From contig OX104122.1 of the NCBI GenBank assembly GCA_944474755.1, positions 17,928,641 through 17,992,640 of the forward strand: a stretch of 64,000 nt of DNA, in the 5' to 3' direction. How positions within the stretch are numbered: the first letter of the stretch is position 1; each line of letters starts with the position of its first letter. The notes below the pieces were generated by a model, which had not been told where the DNA came from, did not search any database, and saw only the letters and a list, made by a program, of their open reading frames with translations. A program made the position numbers and the translations under genes. This stretch comes from Limnoperna fortunei. Its lineage: Eukaryota; Mollusca; Bivalvia; Mytilida; Modiolidae. Positions 51,923 to 62,684 of the stretch are shown here, one piece after another.

Positions 51923-54809
51923 CAGTTTTTTACTGGTTCTTTATTCAGATTTGTACAGTTTATTGACTAGTTCTTTGTTGAGTTTTGTACAGTTTATTGT
52001 CTGTTTCTTTATTGAGTTTTGTACTGTATATTGACAGGTTCTTTATTTACTTTTGTACAGTTTATTGACTGTTTCTTTTTTTAGTTTTGTGCAGTTTATT
52101 GACTGGTTCTTTATTGAGTTTTGTACAGTTTATTGACTGGCACTTTATTGAGTTTTGTACAGTTTGTTGACTGGTTCTTTATTCAGTTTTGTACAGTTTA
52201 TTGACTGGTTCTTTATTGAGTTTTCTACAGTTTATTGACTGGTTCTTTATTTAATTTTCTACAGTTTATTGTCTGGTTCTTTATTGAGTTTTGTACAGTT
52301 TATTGACTGGTTCTTTATTCTGTTTTGTACAGTTTATTGACTGGTTCTTTATTCTGTTTTGTACAGTTTATTGACTGGTTCTTTATTGAGTTTTGTACTG
52401 TTTATTGACTGTTTCTTAATTCAGTTTTGTACAGTTTATTGACTGGTTCTTTATTGAGTTTTGTACAGTTTGTTGACTGGTTCTTTATTGAGTTTTGTAC
52501 AGTTTATTGACTGGTTCTTTATTCTGTTTTGTACAGTTTTTGACTGGTTCTTTATTCAGTTTTGTACAGTTTATTGACTGTTTCTTTATTTTCTTTTGTA
52601 CAGTTTATTGACTGTTTCCTTATTTAGTTTTGTACAGTTTATTGACTGTTTCTTTATTGAGTTTTGTACAGTTTATTGACTTGTCTTTTATTGAGTTTTG
52701 TACAGTTTATTGACTGGTTCTTTATTGATTTTTGTACAGTTTATTGACTGGTTCTTTATTGAGTTTTGTACAGTTTATTGACTGTTTCTTTATTGAGTTT
52801 TGTACAGTTTATTGACTGGTTTTTTATTGAGTTTTGTACAGTTTATTGACTGGTTCTTTATTGAGTTTTGTACAGTTTATTGACTGTTTCTTTATTTACT
52901 TTTGTACAGTTTATTGACTGTTTCTTTATTTAGTTTTGTGCAGTTTATTGACTGGTTCTTTATTGAGTTTTGTACAGTTTATTGACTGGTTCTTTAATGA
53001 GTTTTGTACAGTTTATTGACTGCTTCTTTATTGAGTTTTGTACAGTTTATTGACTGGTTCTTTATTGAGTTTTGTACAGTTTATTGACTAGTTCTTTATT
53101 GAGTTTTTTACAGTTTATTGACTGGTTCTTTATTGAGTTTTGTACAGTTTATTGACTGGTTCTTTATTCATTTTTGTACAGTTTATTGATTGGTTCTTGA
53201 TTGAGTTTTGTACAGTTTATTGACTGGTTCTTTATTGAGTTTTGTACAGTTTATTGACTGTTTCTTTATTTAGTTTTGTACAGTTTATTGACTGTTTCTT
53301 TATTGAGTTTTGTACAGTTTATTGACTGTTTCTTATTTAAATTTGTACAGCTTATTGACTGTTTCTTTATTTAGTTTTGTACAGTTTATCGACTGTTTCT
53401 TTATTGAGTTTTGTACAGTTTATTGACTGGTTTTTTATTGAGTTTTGTACAGTTTATTGACTGGTTCTTTATTGATTTTTGTACAGTTTATTGACTGGTT
53501 CTTTATTGAGTTTTGTACAGTTTATTGACTGGTTCTTTATTGAGTTTTGTACAGTTTATCGACTGGTTCTTTATTCAGTTTTGTACAGTTTATTGACTCT
53601 TTCTTTATTGAGTTTTGTACAGTTTATTGACTGTTTCCTTATTTAGTTTTGTACAGTTTATTGACTGTTTCTTTATTGAGTTTTGTACAGTTTATTGACT
53701 GTTTCTTTATTTAAATTTGTACAGTTTATTGACTGTTTCTTTATTTAGTTTTGTACAGTTTATCGACTGTTTCTTTATTGAGTTTTGTACAGTTTATTGA
53801 CTGGTTTTTAATTGAGTTTTGTACAGTTTATTGACTGGTTCTTTATTGATTTTTGTACAGTTTATTGACTGGTTCTTTATTGAGTTTTGTACAGTTTATT
53901 GACTGGTTCTTTATTGAGTTTTGTACAGTTTATTGACTGTTTCTTTATTTACTTTTGTACAGTTTATTGACTGGTTCTTTATTGAGTTTTGTACAGTTTA
54001 TTGACTGGTTCTTTAATGAGTTTTGTACAGTTTATTGACTGCTTCTTTATTGAGTTTTGTACAGTTTATTGACTGGTTCTTTATTCTGTTTTGTACAGTT
54101 TATTGACTAGTTCTTTATTGAGTTTTTTACAGTTTATTGACTGGTTCTTTATTGAGTTTTGTACAGTTTATTGACTGGTTCTTTATTCAGTTTTGTACAG
54201 TTTATTGATTGGTTCTTGATTGAGTTTTGTACAGTCTATTGACTGGTTCTTTATTGAGTTTTGTACAGTTTATTGACTGGTTCTTTATTTAGTTTTGTAC
54301 AGTTTATTGACTGTTTCTTTATTGAGTTTTGTACAGTTTATTGACTGTTTCTTTATTTAAATTTGTACAGTTTATTGACTGTTTCTTTATTTAGTTTTGT
54401 ACAGTTTATCGACTGTTTCTTTATTGGGTTTTGTACAGTTTATTGACTGGTTTTTTATTGAGTTTTGTACAGTTTATTGACTGGTTCTTTATTGATTTTT
54501 GTACAGTTTATTGACTGGTTCTTTATTGAGTTTTGTACAGTTTATTGACTGGTTCTTTATTGAGTTTTGTACAGTTTATTGACTGTTTCTTTATTTACTT
54601 TTGTACAGTTTATTGACTGGTTCTTTATTGAGTTTTGTACAGTTTATTGACTGGTTCTTTAATGAGTTTTGTACAGTTTATTGACTGCTTCTTTATTGAG
54701 TTTTGTACAGTTTATTGACTGGTTCTTTATTCTGTTTTGTACAGTTTATTGACTAGTTCTTTATTGAGTTTTTTACAGTTTATTGACTGGTTCTTTATTG
54801 AGTTTTGTA
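51923..54809 (+). repeat. 2,886-bp unit, copy 2 (2,887 bp)
   Basis: This copy is collinear with copy 1. The junction is sharp: at 51,923 a run of near-consensus monomers passes directly into the CAGTTTTTTACTGG monomer that opened copy 1. Differences are few, for example ATTGAGTT near 53,070 against ATTCTGTT near 50,190, and GGTTC near 54,280 in place of GTTTC. After about 54,810 the sequence does not re-enter the unit but continues into the 374-bp array. Confidence 0.9.
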
Positions 54810-57800
54810 CAGTTTATTGACTGGTTCTTTATTCAGTTTTGTACAGTTTATTGATTGGTTCTTGATTGAGTTTTGTACAGTTTATTGACTGGTTCTTTAT
54901 TGAGTTTTGTACAGTTTATTGACTGTTTCTTTATTTAGTTTTGTACAGTTTATTGACTGTTTCTTTATTGAGTTTTGTTCAGTTTATTGACTGTTTCTTT
55001 ATTTAAATTTGTACAGTTTATTGACTGTTTCTTTATTTAGTTTTGTACAGTTTATCGACTGTTTCTTTATTGAGTTTTGTACAGTTTATTGACTGGTTTT
55101 TTATTGAGTTTTGTACAGTTTATTGACTGGTTCTTTATTGATTTTTGTACAGTTTATTGACTGGTTCTTTATTGAGTTTTGTACAGTTTATTGACTGGTT
55201 CTTTATTCAGTTTTGTACAGTTTATTGACTCTTTCTTTATTGAGTTTTGTACAGTTTATTGACTGTTTCTTTATTTATGTACAGTTTATTGACTGTTTCT
55301 TTATTGAGTTTTGTACAGTTTATTGACTGTTTCTTTATTTAAATTTGTACAGTTTATTGACTGTTTCTTTATTTAGTTTTGTACAGTTTATCGACTGTTT
55401 CTTTATTGAGTTTTGTACAGTTTATTGACTGGTTTTTTATTGAGTTTTGTACAGTTTATTGACTGGTTCTTTATTGATTTTTGTACAGTTTATTGACTGG
55501 TTCTTTATTCAGTTTTGTACAGTTTATTGATTGGTTCTTGATTGAGTTTTGTACAGTTTATTGACTGGTTCTTTATTGAGTTTTGTACAGTTTATTGACT
55601 GTTTCTTTATTTAGTTTTGTACAGTTTATTGACTGTTTCTTTATTGAGTTTTGTACAGTTTATTGACTGTTTCTTTATTTAAATTTGTACAGTTTATTGA
55701 CTGTTTCTTTATTTAGTTTTGTACAGTTTATCGACTGTTTCTTTATTGATTTTTGTACAGTTTATTGACTGGTTCTTTATTGAGTTTTGTACAGTTTATT
55801 GACTGGTTCTTTATTGAGTTTTGTACAGTTTATTGACTGGTTCTTTATTCAGTTTTGTACAGTTTATTGACTCTTTCTTTATTGAGTTTTGTACAGTTTA
55901 TTGACTGTTTCTTTATTTAGTTTTGTACAGTTTATTGACTGTTTCTTTATTGAGTTTTGTACAGTTTATTGACTGTTTCTTTATTTAAATTTGTACAGTT
56001 TATTGACTGTTTCTTTATTTAGTTTTGTACAGTTTATCGACTGTTTCTTTATTGATTTTTGTACAGTTTATTGACTGGGTTCTTTATTGATTTTTGTACA
56101 GTTTATTGACTGGTTCTTTATTGAGTTTTGTACAGTTTATTGACTGGTTCTTTATTGAGTTTTGTACAGTTTATTGACTGGTTCTTTATTCAGTTTTGTA
56201 CAGTTTATTGACTCTTTCTTTATTGAGTTTTGTACAGTTTATTGACTGTTTCTTTATTTAGTTTTGTACAGTTTATTGACTGTTTCTTTATTGAGTTTTG
56301 TACAGTTTATTGACTGTTTCTTTATTTAAATTTGTACAGTTTATTGACTGTTTCTTTATTTAGTTTTGTACAGTTTATCGACTGTTTCTTTATTGAGTTT
56401 TGTACAGTTTATTGACTGGTTCTTTATTGAGTTTTGTACAGTTTATTGACTGGTTCTTTATTGATTTTTGTACAGTTTATTGACTGTTTCTTTATTGAGT
56501 TTTGTACAGTTTATTGACTGGTTCTTTATTGAGTTTTGTACAGTTTATTGACTGGTTCTTTATTCAGTTTTGTACAGTTTATTGACTCTTTCTTTATTGA
56601 GTTTTGTACAGTTTATTGACTGTTTCTTTATTTAGTTTTGTACAGTTTATTGACTGTTTCTTTATTGAGTTTTGTACAGTTTATTGACTGTTTCTTTATT
56701 TAAATTTGTACAGTTTATTGACTGTTTCTTTATTTAGTTTTGTACAGTTTATCGACTGTTTCTTTATTGAGTTTTGTACAGTTTATTGACTGGTTTTTTA
56801 TTGAGTTTTGTACAGTTTATTGACTGGTTCTTTATTGATTTTTGTACAGTTTATTGACTGGTTCTTTATTGAGTTTTGTACAGTTTATTGACTGGTTCTT
56901 TATTGAGTTTTGTACAGTTTATTGACTGGTTCTTTATTGAGTTTTGTACAGTTTATTGACTGGTTCTTTATTGAGTTTTGTACAGTTTATTGACTGGTTC
57001 TTTATTCAGTTTTGTACAGTTTATTGACTCTTTCTTTATTGAGTTTTGTACAGTTTATTGACTGTTTCTTTATTTAGTTTTGTACAGTTTATTGACTGTT
57101 TCTTTATTGAGTTTTGTACAGTTTATTGACTGTTTCTTTATTTAAATTTGTACAGTTTATTGACTGTTTCTTTATTTAGTTTTGTACAGTTTATCGACTG
57201 TTTCTTTATTGATTTTTGTACAGTTTATTGACTGGGTTCTTTATTGATTTTTGTACAGTTTATTGACTGGTTCTTTATTGAGTTTTGTACAGTTTATTGA
57301 CTGGTTCTTTATTGAGTTTTGTACAGTTTATTGACTGGTTCTTTATTCAGTTTTGTACAGTTTATTGACTCTTTCTTTATTGAGTTTTGTACAGTTTATT
57401 GACTGTTTCTTTATTTAGTTTTGTACAGTTTATTGACTGTTTCTTTATTGAGTTTTGTACAGTTTATTGACTGTTTCTTTATTTAAATTTGTACAGTTTA
57501 TTGACTGTTTCTTTATTTAGTTTTGTACAGTTTATCGACTGTTTCTTTATTGAGTTTTGTACAGTTTATTGACTGGTTTTTTATTGAGTTTTGTACAGTT
57601 TATTGACTGGTTCTTTATTGATTTTTGTACAGTTTATTGACTGTTTCTTTATTGAGTTTTGTACAGTTTATTGACTGGTTCTTTATTGAGTTTTGTACAG
57701 TTTATTGACTGGTTCTTTATTCAGTTTTGTACAGTTTATTGACTCTTTCTTTATTGAGTTTTGTACAGTTTACTGACTGTTTCTTTATTTAGTTTTGTAC

Positions 57801-60800
57801 AGTTTATTGACTGTTTCTTTATTGAGTTTTGTACAGTTTATTGACTGTTTCTTTATTTAAATTTGTACAGTTTATTGACTGTTTCTTTATTTAGTTTTGT
57901 ACAGTTTATCGACTGTTTCTTTATTGAGTTTTGTACAGTTTATTGACTGGTTTTTTATTGAGTTTTGTACAGTTTATTGACTGGTTCTTTATTGATTTTT
58001 GTACAGTTTATTGACTGGTTCTTTATTGAGTTTTGTACAGTTTATTGACTGGTTCTTTATTGAGTTTTGTACAGTTTATTGACTGGTTCTTTATTCAGTT
58101 TTGTACAGTTTATTGACTCTTTCTTTATTGAGTTTTGTACAGTTTATTGACTGTTTCTTTATTTAGTTTTGTACAGTTTATTGACTGTTTCTTTATTGAG
58201 TTTTGTACAGTTTATTGACTGTTTCTTTATTTAAATTTGTACAGTTTATTGACTGTTTCTTTATTTAGTTTTGTACAGTTTATCGACTGTTTCTTTATTG
58301 AGTTTTGTACAGTTTATTGACTGGTTTTTTATTGAGTTTTGTACAGTTTATTGACTGCTTCTTTATTGAGTTTTGTACAGTTTATTGACTGGTTCTTTAT
58401 TCAATTTTGTACAGTTTATTGATTGGTTCTTGATTGAGTTTTGTACAGTTTATTGACTGGTTCTTTATTGAGTTTTGTACAGTTTATTGACTGTTTCTTT
58501 ATTTAGTTTTGTACAGTTTATTGACTGTTTCTTTATTGAGTTTTGTACAGTTTATTGACTGTTTCTTTATTTAAATTTGTACAGTTTATTGACTGTTTCT
58601 TTATTTAGTTTTGTACAGTTTATCGACTGTTTCTTTATTGATTTTTGTACAGTTTATTGACTGGTTCTTTATTGAGTTTTGTACAGTTTATTGACTGGTT
58701 CTTTATTGAGTTTTGTACAGTTTATTGACTGGTTCTTTATTCAGTTTTGTACAGTTTATTGACTCTTTCTTTATTGAGTTTTGTACAGTTTATTGACTGT
58801 TTCTTTATTTAGTTTTGTACAGTTTATTGACTGTTTCTTTATTGAGTTTTGTACAGTTTATTGACTGTTTCTTTATTTAAATTTGTACAGTTTATTGACT
58901 GTTTCTTTATTTAGTTTTGTACAGTTTATCGACTGTTTCTTTATTGATTTTTGTACAGTTTATTGACTGGTTTTTTATTGAGTTTTGTACAGTTTATTGA
59001 CTGGTTCTTTATTGATTTTTGTACAGTTTATTGACTGGTTCTTTATTGAGTTTTGTACAGTTTATTGACTGGTTCTTTATTGAGTTTTGTACAGTTTATT
59101 GACTGGTTCTTTATTCAGTTTTGTACAGTTTATTGACTCTTTCTTTATTGAGTTTTGTACAGTTTATTGACTGTTTCTTTATTTAGTTTTGTACAGTTTA
59201 TTGACTGTTTCTTTATTGAGTTTTGTACAGTTTATTGACTGTTTCTTTATTTAAATTTGTACAGTTTATTGACTGTTTCTTTATTTAGTTTTGTACAGTT
59301 TATCGACTGTTTCTTTATTGAGTTTTGTACAGTTTATTGACTGGTTTTTTATTGAGTTTTGTACAGTTTATTGACTGGTTCTTTATTGATTTTTGTACAG
59401 TTTATTGACTGGTTCTTTATTGAGTTTTGTACAGTTTATTGACTGGTTCTTTATTGAGTTTTGTACAGTTTATTGACTGGTTCTTTATTCAGTTTTGTAC
59501 AGTTTATTGACTCTTTCTTTATTGAGTTTTGTACAGTTTATTGACTGTTTCTTTATTTAGTTTTGTACAGTTTATTGACTGTTTCTTTATTGAGTTTTGT
59601 ACAGTTTATTGACTGTTTCTTTATTTAAATTTGTACAGTTTATTGACTGTTTCTTTATTTAGTTTTGTACAGTTTATCGACTGTTTCTTTATTGAGTTTT
59701 GTACAGTTTATTGACTGGTTTTTTATTGAGTTTTGTACAGTTTATTGACTGGTTCCTTATTGATTTTTGTACAGTTTATTGACCGGTTCTTTATTCAGTT
59801 TTGTACAGTTTATTGATTGGTTCTTGATTGAGTTTTGTACAGTTTATTGACTGGTTCTTTATTGAGTTTTGTACAGTTTATTGACTGTTTCTTTATTTAG
59901 TTTTGTACAGTTTATTGACTGTTTCTTTATTGAGTTTTGTACAGTTTATTGACTGTTTCTTTATTTAAATTTGTACAGTTTATTGACTGTTTCTTTATTT
60001 AGTTTTGTACAGTTTATCGACTGTTTCTTTATTGAGTTTTGTACAGTTTATTGACTGGTTCTTTATTCAGTTTTGTACAGTTTATTGACTCTTTCTTTAT
60101 TGAGTTTTGTACAGTTTATTGACTGTTTCTTTATTTAGTTTTGTACAGTTTATTGACTGTTTCTTTATTGAGTTTTGTACAGTTTATTGACTGTTTCTTT
60201 ATTTAAATTTGTACAGTTTATTGACTGTTTCTTTATTTAGTTTTGTACAGTTTATCGACTGTTTCTTTATTGATTTTTGTACAGTTTATTGACTGGTTTT
60301 TTATTGAGTTTTGTACAGTTTATTGACTGGTTCTTTATTGATTTTTGTACAGTTTATTGACTGGTTCTTTATTGAGTTTTGTACAGTTTATTGACTGGTT
60401 CTTTATTGAGTTTTGTACAGTTTATTGACTGGTTCTTTATTCAGTTTTGTACAGTTTATTGACTCTTTCTTTATTGAGTTTTGTACAGTTTATTGACTGT
60501 TTCTTTATTTAGTTTTGTACAGTTTATTGACTGTTTCTTTATTAAGTTTTGTACAGTTTATTGACTGTTTCTTTATTTAAATTTGTACAGTTTATTGACT
60601 GTTTCTTTATTTAGTTTTGTACAGTTTATCGACTGTTTCTTTATTGAGTTTTGTACAGTTTATTGACTGGTTTTTTATTGAGTTTTGTACAGTTTATTGA
60701 CTGGTTCTTTATTGATTTTTGTACAGTTTATTGACTGGTTCTTTATTGAGTTTTGTACAGTTTATTGACTGGTTCTTTATTGAGTTTTGTACAGTTTATT

Positions 60801-62684
60801 GACTGTTTCTTTATTTACTTTTGTACAGTTTATTGACTGGTTCTTTATTGAGTTTTGTACAGTTTATTGACTGGTTCTTTAATGAGTTTTGTACAGTTTA
60901 TTGACTGCTTCTTTATTGAGTTTTGTACAGTTTATTGACTGGTTCTTTATTCTGTTTTGTACAGTTTATTGACTAGTTCTTTATTGAGTTTTTTACAGTT
61001 TATTGACTGGTTCTTTATTCAGTTTTGTACAGTTTATTGATTGGTTCTTGATTGAGTTTTGTACAGTTTATTGACTGGTTCTTTATTGAGTTTTGTACAG
61101 TTTATTGACTGTTTCTTTATTTAGTTTTGTACAGTTTATTGACTGTTTCTTTATTGAGTTTTGTACAGTTTATTGACTGTTTCTTTATTTAAATTTGTAC
61201 AGTTTATTGACTGTTTCTTTATTTAGTTTTGTACAGTTTATCGACTGTTTCTTTATTGAGTTTTGTACAGTTTATTGACTGGTTTTTTATTGAGTTTTGT
61301 ACAGTTTATTGACTGGTTCTTTATTGATTTTTGTACAGTTTATTGACTGGTTCTTTATTGAGTTTTGTACAGTTTATTGACTGGTTCTTTATTGAGTTTT
61401 GTACAGTTTATTGACTGGTTCTTTATTCAGTTTTGTACAGTTTATTGACTCTTTCTTTATTGAGTTTTGTACAGTTTATTGACTGTTTCTTTATTTAGTT
61501 TTGTACAGTTTATTGACTGTTTCTTTATTTAGTTTTGGACAGTTTATTGACTGTTTCTTTATTGAGTTTTGTACAGTTTATTGACTGTTTCTTTATTTAA
61601 ATTTGTACAGTTTATTGACTGTTTCTTTATTTAGTTTTGTACAGTTTATCGACTGTTTCTTTATTGAGTTTTGTACAGTTTATTGACTGGTTTTTTATTG
61701 AGTTTTGTACAGTATATTGACTGGTTCTTTATTGATTTTTGTACAGTTTATTGACTGGTTCTTTATTGAGTTTTGTACAGTTTATTGACTGGTTCTTTAT
61801 TGAGTTTTGTACAGTTTATTGACTGGTTCTTTATTCAGTTTTGTACAGTTTATTGACTCTTTCTTTATTGAGTTTTGTACAGTTTATTGACTGTTTCTTT
61901 ATTTAGTTTTGTACAGTTTATTGACTGTTTCTTTATTGAGTTTTGTACAGTTTATTGACTGTTTCTTTATTTAAATTTGTACAGTTTATTGACTGTTTCT
62001 TTATTTAGTTTTGTACAGTTTATCGACTGTTTCTTTATTGAGTTTTGTACAGTTTATTGACTGGTTTTTTATTGAGTTTTGTACAGTTTATTGACTGGTT
62101 CGTTATTGATTTTTGTACAGTTTATTGACTGGTTCTTTATTCAGTTTTGTACAGTTTATTGATTGGTTCTTGATTGAGTTTTGTACAGTTTATTGACTGG
62201 TTTTTTATTGAGTTTTGTACAGTTTATTGACTGTTTCTTTATTTAGTTTTGTACAGTTTATTGACTGTTTCTTTATTGAGTTTTGTACAGTTTATTGACT
62301 GTTTCTTTATTTAAATTTGTACAGTTTATTGACTGTTTCTTTATTTTGTTTTGTACAGTTTATCGACTGTTTCTTTATTGAGTTTTGTACAGTTTATTGA
62401 CTGGTTTTTTATTGAGTTTTGTACAGTTTATTGACTGGTTCTTTATTGATTTTTGTACAGTTTATTGACTGGTTCTTTATTGAGTTTTGTACAGTTTATT
62501 GACTGGTTCTTTATTGAGTTTTGTACAGTTTATTGACTGGTTCTTTATTCAGTTTTGTACAGTTTATTGACTCTTTCTTTATTGAGTTTTGTACAGTTTA
62601 TTGACTGTTTCTTTCTTTAGTTTTGTACAGTTTATTGACTGTTTCTTTATTTTGTTTTGTACAGTTTATTGACTGTTTCTTTAT
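54810..62684 (+). repeat. 374-bp (11-monomer) higher-order array with whole-monomer length variants
   Basis: The unit is marked by TTGACTCTTTC, TTTATTTAAATTTG, TTTATCGACTG and ATTGATTTTTG in fixed order. The TTTAAATTTG marker falls at 55,338, 55,678, 55,984, 56,325, 56,699, 57,141, 57,482, 57,856, 58,230, 58,570, 58,876, 59,250, 59,624, 59,964, 60,202, 60,576, 61,188, 61,596, 61,970, 62,310 and, as a variant, 62,684. Spacings are 374 most often, otherwise 340, 306, 238, 408, 442 or 612, with 341 where a GACTGGGTTC monomer adds one base. All are multiples of 34 apart from that base. No gene is visible. Confidence 0.92.
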
